A stretch of DNA of 64,000 nucleotides from Plectrocnemia conspersa (Eukaryota > Arthropoda > Insecta > Trichoptera > Polycentropodidae). Both the position numbers and the translations under genes were made by a program. Of the stretch, positions 11,801-22,572 are shown piece after piece. The notes under the pieces are model-generated. The model was not told where the DNA came from, did not search any database, and saw only the letters and a list, made by a program, of their open reading frames with translations. The stretch covers positions 124,001 through 188,000 of the forward strand of contig VTFK01000264.1 of assembly GCA_009617715.1 (NCBI GenBank). Reading direction: 5' to 3'. Numbering within the stretch: position 1 is the stretch's first letter; each line of letters opens with the position of its first letter.

Positions 11801-14800
11801 TCGCGCAAGTTTGTACACGAAATATAACGATGTTGTCAATAATAATTCGATTGTGCTTGATAAATCAATCAATCCGAAAAATTCGGGATTATGTTTTATA
11901 ATCCCGGGACTCATCGGGTATTGAAAATCGTTCGGGATCCCGGGATTGGAATCCCTAGTCATAACTAATCAAATTCTAAATTCCATCCTGAATTTCAATC
12001 GCCACATGTTGGCGTTCATTTTATTTTAACTAGGGTTTATTTTCGGGGGAGGGCTTATATTCCAAAAACTCCTGAAAATCACGCTAGGGCTTATTTTCGG
12101 AGGATGTCTTATTTTCGGAAAAAGACGGTATGTACATACATTGTCAAAAGTTCATTTTTTTCTTCTCAAATAAATATATAAGACCTTCCCTTTTTTATTT
12201 TTATTATATTATTTTCTATTTTAAGTCCAAGACTAAAATTATACGTACTTTATACATTGTACGTTATAAAAAACAGATGTAAAAATATATTGTATTATTC
12301 ATTTTAAATTATTTTTATCGATAAAATAACATGAAAATTATCCCGGGACTGGTCCCGGGATCCCGGGATCGACTAATTGCAATACTGAAATCCCGGGATC
12401 AAAATTTTGGCCCGGGATTGGAATCCCTAGCCGCAATGTATATCTATCTTCAGTTTTTGACAAAAGTACTTAATTAGTCACAGGAAAATCCTGTCTCGCA
12501 CTTTTCAATTATTTAATTACTTTACCGATACTATAAAAGTTCACATAGCAATTAAAATTAATACTTTATATGCTTCTCTTCCATAATTTTTTTTAGATTG
12601 TGTACATATTTTGAAAAAAATGTAAATTAGTCGGGTTTTTTTTTTGAGAATTCAATGCATACTTTTACCCTAAAGCTTTTTCATATTTGAAGAATAGCAA
12701 ATACATATATTTGGATAAATCATAAATTTTACTATAATAACACACAAATTATACCAATTTTTTTTAAATGATCATATTGACGGCAAATGCGTGTCTTGAC
12801 TTGCAAGGTATGTTTTAAAAAATATCGTCTCTTTCTTATTTACAAATGACACAATGCTCCACTAACCATGATTTATGAAGTTAAAATTTTATTTTATTTT
12901 ATCTAAATAATATTACATTTTTTTATTTCTCAGTCATTTTTTCAATAAATGTACTTACTTTTATTTTTTAAATAGTCACACATTTTGTATCAAGATGACG
13001 AATCAAACTGGATAACGAACTAAGTTGAGATATTTAGTTCTCTAATTATTCTAAAAAAATTACGAAAATCTTAATAAAACTTAATGTGAGTAATATATAT
13101 ATATATATAGAAAAAATATATTTTTTACCTGTTCACATTTACCTTACGTATACTTTTTAACGAAGCTACGGCTTTTTTTATTTTTAAGACTGATATTTTA
13201 AAACTAGATGGCAAATTGGATCGGCTCTCGAACTTAACTGAGATATAGTTTTATATTAATGTTTTTATACAAATATTATTAAAACTCCGGCAATTATCGT
13301 GTCCAAACATGTATGTACATATTTAGATCAATAATAACATCTCCATAATTTTTTTTTGACGAAATAAATAAGACAGTGGATCAATCCGGTTAATGAACTT
13401 AGCTGAAATATTTACATATATATTTTAGACTATTTTATATAAATTTAAATAAAACTGCTGCAATTATCGTCTCCTCAAGTAACGTTATATCCCATATACA
13501 TATAATACATACCAGATACTTATATTAAAATATTTTACCTAAATTTTATCGATTTTCGGATTGCTGCTAGAGACGCAATTTAAGTCATTTTTAGTAATTG
13601 AATAGAAACAATTAATAAACACGCCACTAGAGATACAGTTTACGGAGCACATTATCCGAGGATGCAGATTCTTGGATAAGCGTCATCTAAGAACTTTTGT
13701 CGGGGAGAGGCGATCTGGTGTCCGCAGGAAGATGAGTTGGCGCAGACTCCTGGCTGACCTACTGAGAAGAGCCTCACTCTGTTGAGACAACTCGAAAGGT
13801 TGCAATCTCGGAGGTTGGCCAAAGTCGAAAGCTCGGCGTCAGAGCCTAAGTCGGACATAACTCTTTACTTTTGCATCTTGCGTTATTTTTAACAGAGTTA
13901 CCAATTTTTATTTTTATTTTCTTATTCTGGTGACAATACCACCTTATTGATTAGTTCCAAGTATCACTCCTAGTCCTTTGCTGCATGAAACACTTCGTCG
14001 GCTGTCATTCCCTTCCATATGCGCATGTTTCGCAACCAAGACATCTTCTTTATTCCGATCCTTTTTTATCGAGGTATGAAGAAGCTCATATTTCGGACCT
14101 CGGATCATGTGTCTGAGATTCTTCATCTTCATCCATTTGATGGCTAAAATAAATTCTTAATTACGTCCCGTCATGATAAAGCTCAGGTCTCGCATCCGTA
14201 CAATAGCACTAACTAGATTTCAATCTAAAGATGTAAGTGCTTGTTTGTAATACCAACAAGTCTCTATGTGGACTTTAACTTCTACGTCGGGGTCCATTTC
14301 GTGGTTTTTCCATCTACCCAGATATTTAAAATGCTTCACCCTCTCAATTCTATCTTCGTTTATTAAGCTCACCAAATCCACGGGTAGTTTATTCGTCCTC
14401 GCCCTCTTTATACAGTTTTTACTTAAAATATCCAAGGATCTCTGAAATCTTTGATTCTTTTCTGTCTTTTAATATAGTTTTGGAGTATATATTGAAAACT
14501 AAAATTGTCTTCTTTCTATTAAAACATTTTTTGTTTGCTTTCCCTCAATGCTTATTACTGCTAATTGATTCCAATTTTTGATAAGTATCACTTCTATGTA
14601 ACCTAGCCCGATAGCCTTTTTGTTAATTAAATACCCCACGATTGGCTTTTTGTTGGTTTTTCAAAGAATATGATGCTTTTATCCCCAATAGATACATTCT
14701 AATGTAATATAAATTTATTCGCTTTAATCATTTCTATGCTGAATATTTTAGAGACCAAGCTCGAGCGCCGTCAACGGTGGTGGAAACCCCAACAACGATA

Positions 14801-17278
14801 CAAATACTAGTCCAGCCGTGGCTAGCAACAATGTCGTCACTGCTCGTCCGGAGGAAACTCCTAGGGAAGTCAAGATTGATCCCGTTACTGGAAAGCCAGA
14901 CCTGGAATATAAGGAAGCGGACGTTGTCAGCGGAACTTTGGAAGCCTGCATTGACCATCTGAGACCTGACTCTGAACCGGAGTTCATCTATGCGTTTCTG
15001 CTCTGCCACCGCATCTACATAAGACCTTATGAGCTGCTCTCGCTACTTTGCCGCAGGCACCGGGTCTTTGAAACGGTAATTCATATTAACATATCGTCCA
15101 ACATTGCACCGCATATCATATTGCACGGCGATTATAAGATGGTTCGTACCCAATTCTTTTAAATGATAAGCGTCAATGGCAAAGCGATAAAATAACGATG
15201 TTCATGTCTAATGAATTGTAACTGAATCATACTATAGGTTGAACTGGGGTCGCCCATTGTACAACAAGCTCTGGCTGAGATGACGGATATGATCCAGATA
15301 CTGAGGAAGTGGACTACCAACTTCCCTTACGATTTTCGTGACGATCGTGTCATGACTCTGGTGCGCAACATTACCAAAAAGTACGTATTATCTTCAAACA
15401 TACATTTATAAATGCCCTTGCGTTCTTGGGTATTGTTTGAGAAACTACATGCAAGAACAAGAGTATTGGACAACTCCTCAATAAGCACAGCTATCTGACT
15501 TCTTAACCATCTGTCGGATAGTATTGATTTATTTTCATCCAGGTACTTACAGTTGGTGAATGCATTGTGGTCTAGTCATTCTTGTACATAATTTAATCTA
15601 ATTGTTTCTGTAAATATTTTTTTTGTATAAATTTTGGTAATTTGAATTGGTTTTTTTTCTATGTACAGGGTGCATTGGAGTAAAGCTGGTATGCCCTGTA
15701 CATGTGTTGAAATAAAAAATAAAATATATTTTTTTTATATTGTGATACTGACATCAAAATTATATCATGAAGTTTGTTCTCAGATTTATGAAAATTATTA
15801 TTTTAGATGCGCTGATGATGCAATGCTTCCACTCAGGGATGAGGTGTCTGTTGTTCTGCAGAAGCTTTTGGATCGTTTGACTGCATTAGAAAAATACGAA
15901 GAGACTCTGTATGACATCCCATACTCCGCTTCTGTCAGCAAGCTGCCGCATGTACGTTACTAGAATTGTATCATCCTTACTTGATTATATGCATATAAAT
16001 GATCGTATCATTTTAGGTCGACATATTAGACAGCGGACTTCCACCAGCTGCTTTAGCCAGGCAACTCACCATGCTTGAGCTGCACCAACTGTCCTATGTC
16101 GGACCTGAAGAGTTCATCCAAGCGTTCATCCAAATATCGCTGATTCACGATATGACTCCTCATATGCGCCACCACGATGGCAAGAGGACTAAGAATCTGG
16201 AATGCTATGGAAAATGGTTCAATCGCCTGAACTACTTGGTCGCTTCCGACATCCTGAGGGTATATCAAAATACCTATAAATGTAAAATATGCCATTTCTT
16301 ATTAGGATACAATAATCAATGATTGATTTTTATATTCAGGGGTCCAAGGCTAAAGTTCGCGCTCGCGTTTTAGAACATTGGGTGTTCTGCGCCAGGGAGT
16401 GCTTCAACCTTGGCAATTTCAACTCTCTCATGGCCATTGTTGGCGCCCTCAACATGGTTTGCATTTCCCGGCTGAAGAAGACTGTAATTTAATTGAATTC
16501 TTATACATTAACTATAATAATAATACATGGATATTTAACATTTATTTATATGCTTGGTAGTGGTCCAAGTGTGAGAATGTAGTACCGCAGTTGCTCTCCT
16601 TGGAGAGGTGCATGGAACCATCCGCCAATCATTCCCGCTACCGTGCAGCTTTGTCTGTGGCCGGCGTATCCACCAGCGCCCCAGTTCCATGCTTCAGCAT
16701 CACTTGCCGTGATATACATTTTATAAACCAAATGTCGTCTAACAGGTAAGATTTTATTTTTGTCTCAATACATTCAATGTCGATAATTTTCAATATCAAT
16801 AAAAATGTATATTCAAGGCTTCCCATCAATCGCATCAACATGGAGAAGTGCCGCAATTTGGCCAAGTACATCAGCGAGCATCTGGCCCGCGCCCAAGCTA
16901 AGCCAGATTTCACTCGCCATGATCCCACATGGGAATTCCTCCAGAAGACACCTATATTGTCCGAAGCCAGTAAGTACAAATATTCAATATAAAAGATAAA
17001 ATAAATCACTTACTAAATTATAAATATTCCTTATCTTATTTTTAATCTAAATATGAAAAGATAAGTGTATTAATAGCCAACTCAACAAGTGCTTTCTTCA
17101 GGTGCTTGAAATATAGAAAACCAACCAAACTCCAAATATTTTTAAAGCCTACTATGTTATTATATCTTAAATTAATCATATTGATATTTCAGCTCTGGAG
17201 CTGGCTTCGTATGAAAGGGAGCACCCTTCCGATTCCTCTGAGAAGGAACGCTTCAAGGCTCTCCGTCAACGCCGTTAA
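2803..17278 (+). CDS. RASGEF1: Ras-GEF domain-containing family member 1 (RASGEF1-type guanine nucleotide exchange factor), 10-exon model, 542 aa
   Basis: Model: join 2803-2880 (inferred), 9130-9258, 14752-15075, 15238-15380, 15807-15951, 16017-16259, 16340-16483, 16561-16745, 16818-16969, 17193-17278. All joins are phase-compatible GT-AG introns and the sum is 543 codons with TAA. Residues ~45-66 are proline-rich (PPIPPPRPPLSP). The REM domain lies at ~110-225 (YELLSLLCRRHRVFET, FPYDFRDDRV). The CDC25/RasGEF domain lies at ~275-525 (ARQLTMLELHQLSYVGPEEF, FNRLNYLVASDI, CFNLGNFNSLMAIVGALN, SRLKKTW, INMEKCRNLAKYIS). The order and spacing match vertebrate RASGEF1A/B/C, which are ~470-480 aa and act on Rap2 according to published biochemistry; substrate here is inferred. 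The protein would act on the cytosolic face of membranes. AATAAA signals lie at 17997 and 18913. Exons 2-10 are secure; exon 1 is inferred. Confidence 0.9.
3120..5870. repeat. Tandem array of about 20 monomers (~105-165 bp) with a CpG-rich core
   Basis: A core close to aattaatcgcggcgggctac, then an A/T-rich stretch and gcgcgccgt, recurs near 3140, 3285, 3435, 3570, 3720, 3890, 4025, 4165, 4305, 4460, 4605, 4770, 4920, 5030, 5195, 5340, 5425, 5545, 5665 and 5830. Between cores lie AT-rich spacers that share 'tgttactataattttaaattta' type text. The array sits entirely in RASGEF1 intron 1, starting ~240 bases after the inferred exon 1. Open frames across it are chance frames shared between monomers, not genes. 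Outer units are the most diverged. Confidence 0.9.
5890..6655. repeat. Imperfect direct duplication of a ~390-bp unit
   Basis: The segment beginning 'tttttagctgttaaaa' near 5894 recurs near 6281. Both continue with 'acagctgagatat', 'caataaattact', 'tgcttactgataaa' and 'atgattacgtcctaacatat', and the tails at ~6150-6270 and ~6520-6650 also match (tcagtcttta, then a run ending tttgtattt). The units are adjacent and in the same orientation. No coding potential is seen. Confidence 0.8.
6660..8480. other. RASGEF1 intron 1, no gene seen; GC island at ~8080-8205
   Basis: This is AT-rich intron sequence. A short open + frame at 7971-8222 is driven by a GC-rich patch at about 8080-8205 that carries the inverted pair 'gtctcg'/'cgagac' around 8123 and many CpGs. 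I do not recognise it as an exon: no good acceptor and donor pair flank it in a frame compatible with the RASGEF1 joins. Confidence 0.4.
8500..8640 (-). repeat. Possible tRNA-derived SINE fragment
   Basis: On the minus strand, 'aggttcgattctc' resembles a tRNA B box, and the text following it (ttgcgctataatta...cccggtc) parallels the SINE copy at 20395-20712 (tgcgctataataa...ccggcc). The A-box half is not clear, so this is probably an old fragment. Confidence 0.4.
9259..9990. other. RASGEF1 intron 2, nothing recognised
   Basis: AT-rich intron sequence after the donor at 9259. No exon-like or repeat-like signal is evident by eye. Confidence 0.4.
10030..10338 (+). CDS. Unrecognised 102-aa open frame within RASGEF1 intron 2
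   Basis: The frame is unusually codon-balanced for this AT-rich intron and contains KAPKKHVIIKVIRAPHNEDE, then Trp-rich text near its end (NPIWIYEI, NIHWSNDF). It begins in hydrophilic text and has no signal peptide or membrane segment. It lies beside an antisense reverse-transcriptase fragment (10355-10520), so it may be part of another mobile element. I do not recognise a family. It could equally be a chance frame. Confidence 0.25.
   Translation: MVHMLNNAFDKYAMLKMKNKDSIIGEINGPIISMKAPKKHVIIKVIRAPHNEDEHPRRLIANFTNVESKNPIWIYEILQNEQNIHWSNDFHSSYTDGGDLSK
10355..10520 (-). pseudogene. Decayed non-LTR reverse transcriptase fragment
   Basis: On the minus strand the text QHRFRPRFTVTYLL (10450-10515) is followed, after one frame change and a stop, by YTDFQKAFNNV (about 10385-10430). 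Both blocks are typical of LINE reverse transcriptases (Q-H-G-F-R-P-x-x-S-T-x-x-N-L-L and Y-x-D-F-x-K-A-F-D-x-V). The asparagine where family members carry aspartate, plus the frameshift, shows the copy is dead. Confidence 0.7.
10521..11615. other. RASGEF1 intron 2, nothing recognised
   Basis: AT-rich, with no open frame or repeat structure that I can support. Confidence 0.4.
11620..12429. mobile_element. Rearranged copy of a hAT element with CCCGGG-rich termini (copy A)
   Basis: The part at ~11620-11957 matches copy B (30302-30920) from about 30612 to its right end in the same orientation, ending in the terminal text ggaatcccta. The part at ~12123-12429 matches the left ~300 bases of copy B, but as its reverse complement, and again ends in ggaatcccta. 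Reverse-complement translation of 11650-11790 gives the hAT C-terminal dimerisation pattern (ERAFSAAGCLGT, then RSRLNDKTLDALMLL, from the better-preserved copy B). So both outward termini point right and the left terminus is missing. Confidence 0.75.
12025..12131. repeat. Short element with repeated 'cttattttcgg' motifs, between the two halves of copy A
   Basis: The text agggtttattttcggggg, a second agggcttattttcgg at ~12086 and a third ttattttcgg at ~12108 are spaced over ~100 bases and end in 'gacggta'. Repeated 'ttattttcgg' blocks suggest a small non-autonomous element. I cannot assign it to a superfamily. Confidence 0.4.
12430..13635. other. RASGEF1 intron 2, AT-rich
   Basis: No gene recognised. 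A short (AT)n run lies at ~13095-13110. Two loosely similar segments containing 'aactggataacgaactaagttgagatattta' type text recur near 13007, 13215 and 13380, which suggests an old ~180-200-bp tandem repeat. Confidence 0.35.
13640..13860 (+). other. GC-rich island of unknown nature, possibly LINE-derived
   Basis: The stretch is GC-rich against an AT-rich intron. One + frame reads EHIIRGCRFLDKRHLRTFVG and then an Arg/Leu-rich run, which loosely recalls the His/Cys tail of some LINE polyproteins (a histidine, then 'CP' or 'GC'). The match is too weak to name. It sits just beyond the antisense LINE fragment at 13950-14435. Confidence 0.3.
13950..14435 (-). pseudogene. 3' end of a decayed LINE reverse-transcriptase ORF
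   Basis: The minus strand reads INEDRIERVKHFKYLGRW and MDPDVEVKVHIE (14220-14375), the well-known 'hFKYLGsW...dvevraRIe' tail segment of several LINE clades. After a stop and frame change, 13975-14055 reads SWLRNMRIWKGMTADEVF, close to the extreme C-terminus of the same proteins (sWLrNiR-W-g-x-t-a-x-x-L-F). The middle is missing and stops intervene, so it is dead. Confidence 0.75.
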
Positions 17279-20200
17279 GTCGTCAAGAAGCAAAGGCGAA
17301 ATCCATATTTTTAGTTTTACCCACTCAATTTATTTTATGTTAACATTTTAAAATTATATTATTTGTACTTAATACACTTTGTTAAAGGATAAAAATTACC
17401 TAAAAATAGTAATTTGAGGACCAACAACATTTAATTTGTTATATTACTATTCATTTACAAAAAAAATCAACCATCGGACTGATAGATATTGGACGTGTGC
17501 CGAAAATTATAAGACTGGATTTTTAAAATGATGGCTACCGTTGGAAGTTAGACGCATGTATTTATAATATCTACACCTATATAACTTTAAATACATCCCT
17601 TATCCATTATATAAGATAAATTAAATTATAAATCTACATTATATACAAATTAAAGATGTGTCAAAGGAACTTTATAGAATGCTGATTTTTAACATTATGG
17701 GAACAAAATTTAAAAAAACTATTTCACAACAGATTTCTTAAATATAATGACCAATTTTTACAATGCATATGTTCAGCTTATATCGAATCCGTTTGTGCCA
17801 AATACATAGCGATTTGCATATATTTTCTATAACATTCCATTAAAACAGTGTCAATTTTGATTGTTATGGGGAAAGAGAGTGAATTATTAATATGAGTCGG
17901 ATATTATTATTATTATTTTTATTACACAAATAGAATGTTCCAAATGCGGTATTATTATTCTTAGTTTCAATCAATTCCTAGTCAATTTTTTTTAAAATAA
18001 ATATAGTTATTTAAGTAAGGTTTTATTTATATCAAACTTATTGGTCACTTCGTATTTAATACTAAAATGACTATTATTAAAAATATATTTTGGCTATCAC
18101 ATCTAAAAATTTATAACCATTATTTCGTGAATGAAAAATATATTATAGATATACTCTTTTTATAAGTAAGTTACTATTATTGATTCTAATCATTCCTTAT
18201 ATGTCGTAGTTGCACTTTAGACACAAATATTTACAATTTCATTAAGAAAATGTATTGCTTAAATATTTTGCACCTGACATGTTGCTATAACAACACACTA
18301 ACAATGTTTGCTAATATACTGGAAAATTTCTATTCAATATAAAATGTTTTAAATTAATCTATATTATATAAGCTATTCAGAAAGACTTGGCAGAAAACTT
18401 AAAAAGAATGGATACTAACATGCCCTAATTGAAGCGCATATATTCTTGCCAAACCGATGGTAGTTTTAGGTCTTATATTATCATATTTACAATTATTAAT
18501 CAAATGCTGACTATATAAAGCATTAGAAGAAAGATATTTAACCAAATGGGATAGGCAAACGAAGGTTATATTAAAATGGAATGATAAAGACATATAAATT
18601 AAATATATTATACTTATTATCTAGTATCGTTGGATAACTATTTAATCTTGTAGTGTAGGCCATTTCGGCTCTTTAACATTTACTTAAGTTACTCTTAATT
18701 TGTGTTATAAAATTATTCTTTATAACTCTCCAATTATCCCATCGATAGCGTACATACATATATGTTTGTGATTTTTTATGTTTTAAATATTATTATTGTA
18801 TAATTTAATATTCATTCCGTGGTACTTACCTCTTGCCCTAGTTGTGTTTTTCTAATAATAATTTTGTATTTTATTTTGTTTTAGATTTAAGTCTATAAAA
18901 TGTATGTGTATCAATAAAATTCAATGGAAAATGGATAAACTAGTTTTATTTTATAAAAGAATACCTTGTCACCCAATAATAATTAAACGCCGTTTAAAAA
19001 ATATGTTTCACTTTACAAACACTATTTTTATATATTCCGTATTTTCCACAAACTAAAAATAATAAGAAATATAATGACTTTGTGCTATCCCGAAAAACGT
19101 CTATTGGATCTTCTTGAAAACAGAAGGGAATCACGAGGGAAACAAGGACAATAAATAATTTAGAGTGAGAGAATGTGTGAGAGGTGAGATAAGAGATTGC
19201 TCATCGACAGATGTTCTAAAAATCGTCCGAATCACATTTCCAGTAACCGCCCCTCCCCTCCCCACCAGAGAGAAACAGGTGGTTCTAGCCAGTCGCAGCT
19301 GAAGCGCCCTCGTGGACGGACGTTGTAGGCGCAGCATAGAGAGAGCCTACATCCCACCGGATCCTACGCCGGGGCTCTTCCCTTACCCGCTTGGGTCTCC
19401 CCCGCAAAAGGTATTAACCTTGTAGAGAACCCTCCGCCTTTGGCCGATCACCCCTAGCACAGAAAGCAATTTTAAAATTTTATTGAATTAACAATCTTTT
19501 CGATACTTGCAATTTAGTGTTGAATTCATATAATGATATTTATAATATAATAAATAAATATACGTTCTTTATGTTACATTGCTTTATGATCTTCAATTCT
19601 CAAATGCGTCTGCATCAGCGAAATATTTCAAATATTTTTATAATTTTTTTTGCGTACATATTTTAATAAGAGTGTGTATATTGCTATAATTATAATTTGC
19701 TGACTTATTATGCTACGCAAATATTATTATTTAGATTTGTGCCACAGTGATGCTAATAAAATAAAAAAGCATAGCGTGATTTTTATAAATAGCTTCTTAA
19801 ACGGTGGGTCGCGTATTTGAATGTTGGAGTCGCAAAACATTGGTAGCAGTAAAGGTTTTTGAATCCAAAATGACATAAAAATAATATGTACAATAATTTT
19901 TTTAAATGGATTTAAAAAAGCTCTTTGCTTAATTTGGATGAAACCAAGCAAACATATTGATATTACAATTACAATTCACCAACAAGGAAGAGATTAAACA
20001 TTTTTTGTACAAAAGCTAACATTTCGTGGGTGAATGCGTGTTATTTCGCCGCGCAGCGAAAAATTTACGGAATCCTCCGCTTTTTCTACCAATAGGAACT
20101 GATGGGCGTAATTTAATTTGCACAAAATTATATTTATAAAAAAAGTTGTATAAAAAATAACAAATCTTTTATGGACTGCATAAATAGCAATCTTTCAAGT

Positions 20201-20390
20201 GGACTCTGGTCTTAAATCCCGATATAAAATACTGGTTCCTATCTGTTCTATAAATAAAATTTGCACAAAATATTTACTATATTTCAGCCTTCTGGGTTTA
20301 TCAATTACAGAAAGGGGGAAGGGGGGGGGGTAGAAATAAATTAATAGCAAAATTAAAAACATTATTTTTATTTAATTTTTTATTTATTGA
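17279..20390 (+). other. Likely RASGEF1 3' UTR followed by intergenic DNA
   Basis: No further coding text follows the TAA at 17276-17278. AATAAA hexamers at 17997 and 18913 could end transcripts of about 0.7 or 1.6 kb of 3' UTR. A GC-rich island at about 19230-19465 and a G-run at 20321-20330 are the only compositional outliers; I see no gene in either. Confidence 0.4.
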
Positions 20391-20394
20391 TTCA

Positions 20395-20712
20395 TTTTTA
20401 TTACATCTTCCGCTGTAACCTGACAGGCCTAAGCCCAATGCGTTAAAACGGGATAAATCTGTGCCAACTGAGTAAGTCAACCAGATAATGAATACCTACA
20501 AGTGTGTAATAACCACCAGACTGAAAGTCTGGGAATTGATGACATCCATATTAATAATTATAAATTATTATGTGTAATATATAATATGTCACTGTAGTTG
20601 GGGCCGGTTTTTTATTATAGCGCATTTTTTGTAAATAAAAATTTAGGGCTCGAACCCGCAACTTCAGGGTTACTAGTCTGAGACGTTACAGACTACGCTA
20701 TTTCATCCTTAT
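20395..20712 (-). repeat. tRNA-derived SINE (minus orientation)
   Basis: On the minus strand the head reads 'tagcgtagtctgtaacg' (A-box-like) and, ~35 bases on, 'gggttcgagccc' (B-box-like), the usual spacing of a tRNA-derived Pol III promoter. The body then matches the copy at 62350-62655: both contain 'cagactttc'/'aactttgat' text near 'cagtctggtggt', and end in a T-rich or ATTT-type tail on the + strand's left side. The head and body together support a SINE family rather than a tRNA gene; it does not fold as a complete tRNA. Confidence 0.65.
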
Positions 20713-21153
20713 AAAAATAAAATAAATATTTTTTACTAATTTTGATCCTTTTTTCGATTCTGTGATTGCTTTATTAGAAAATTTTTATTTTTATTTCTAC
20801 TACCCAAATTAACAAAATAGGGAGAATACTTTTAAAATGTAACCAATACCTCGAGTTCTCCCTCACAATGAAATAATTGCCAATAGCTCTTCTGTAGTAA
20901 TTTTTTTGCAAAAAACATTCTAATAAAAACTAGCAATTGAGCAGTATCTCCGACATTGATGAATATCTTTCATGAGGAGTCCATTTACAATTTTACTCAT
21001 TTTTTCTATATTTATCAAAAGCTTATTGTATATCTTGAATGGTTATTTTTATTTCGCTTTGTTTTTGAAGTTTTCAAATAGTGAATTCACGACTTCAATT
21101 ATATTTTCTTTAAGAAATTCGCCACCAGAAAAGGATTTTCATTTTTCAGCAAT

Positions 21154-21465
21154 TTAATAACTCTCTCGGAAAGAAGCCATTGATACAGCTTTAGATTGCT
21201 CAATTGACTTTAAAAAATCTTTTGTTGCGTAATTATACCAGATTTTAATTATATTGGGCGACAATTGGGCGATGGACAAATGGGCGATTCCGGTCAATTG
21301 GGCGACGGTCATTTGGATTTTTCTGAGATCATTGATAAAAATCAATAAATTTAGATGACTTGAACTGCTACCAAAGCTCAATTGCAGTTTCCGATGACAT
21401 GCTTCGACTAAATTATTGGTCCTATCGCTTCCCTTTAATGTTCTATGATAAACAGACCAAACCAT
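21154..21465 (-). pseudogene. MULE-type transposase C-terminal remnant
   Basis: The minus-strand frame contains RTNNLVEACHRKLQLSFGSS and NLLIFINDLRKIQ, matching the 'R-T-N-N-x-x-E-(a/g)-x-(h/n)-x-x-(l/f)' and helix that close MULE/FLYWCH-type transposases. Only ~100 aa survive and there is no catalytic core nearby. The frame runs on through an unusual cluster of GGGCGA motifs (21245-21320) which may be a later insertion into the gene. Confidence 0.6.
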
Positions 21466-21479
21466 GGAGGGAAAATCAG

Positions 21480-22565
21480 TCGAGCCCTAGTTCTATTGTT
21501 TTTTAGGCGACCTATTCTATTCTAATTCATTGGATAAATGATTCTCCTGTTCAGAAATAGCATATATAAAATATAGTTCTGGAACGAAAGCAAGTGAAGT
21601 AAACATTTTTTTATTTAAAGCGAATTGCCTAAAAGATACATATTTATTTTCTTGCTGTATTGATTTTTTCACCAAAAATACAATGACACTGTGACAGACA
21701 AAAATACTTTTTAAAGACGCAACGAAACTTTTTGCAAACGTTTTCAGTCAAAATTCAAAAGTATACTGAGTTCTGGATTATTGGAACTAACATTATGTAG
21801 TTAAAATAGATAACTTTAAAATATGCGATTTTTGGAAATTAGGATAGTTTGTTCTCACATTAATTTCTAAGGCTCAAGATATAAAAATAAAATCGCGTAA
21901 ATGGCAAAATCATAAGATTTGCATTACATATTTATTTATATTGCATTATTATTATATCGCCCAGTAGGCCGTCGCCCAACTGACATTTGTCCGACCATGT
22001 CCGACATTTCTCTTCAACCACGACGAAAAAACAGGCTGATTCCCATTCTCGATGGAATTGATTTCTCATGATCTACACAAATATTATGAATAAAAAAAGC
22101 GATTCTGATTCCGAATCGGCCATAATTTCGTTAACTTAACGACCGCAATTTTGATCGCGTGAATCTATTTTCGAATAGACATTTTTATTTGTTAACCTCT
22201 TAGTGACTATTTCGAGTGGCTTTAAAAGTAAAGAATCGGGATGAATTCAAAACCATCGTATAATAAAAATGTGACATATTATAACCAGATGTGTAGCTCG
22301 ACTTTGTTTTGGTTAAAAATCGGTCGACTGTTGAAGTGAAAAAGATGATTCCTGTTTAAATAGTAAATATTTACGAGCATCGCAGCACAAAAACGGTTTC
22401 ATCCTTATCTTCCGCTTTTAACCATTAAGCGTCGTGTCTCTCACATATAGAGTGTCACCTGAATAATAGTTACAGTTTGTAAGACGATTTATTTGTTATT
22501 GTATTACATTCTTCTATATTGTTGAGGTTGATAGTCATTACAGAAATTTGTATTTTTATTGCAGC
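21480..22565. other. Intergenic, with a 'cgcccaa'-type motif cluster at 21955-22015
   Basis: There is no gene. At 21955-22015 'tatcgcccagta', 'gtcgcccaactgac' and two 'gtccgac' blocks form an inverted counterpart of the GGGCGA cluster at 21245-21320, ~700 bases away. Confidence 0.4.
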
Positions 22566-22572
22566 CCCGCAA

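Noticed and set aside
14734..15009. Open frames on the minus strand opposite RASGEF1 exon 3
   Set aside because: They are shadow frames of a well-supported coding exon on the other strand.
20640..20712. A tRNA gene on the minus strand
   Set aside because: A and B box text is present but an acceptor stem and a full cloverleaf are not evident, and the body that follows recurs at 62350. A SINE head explains it better.
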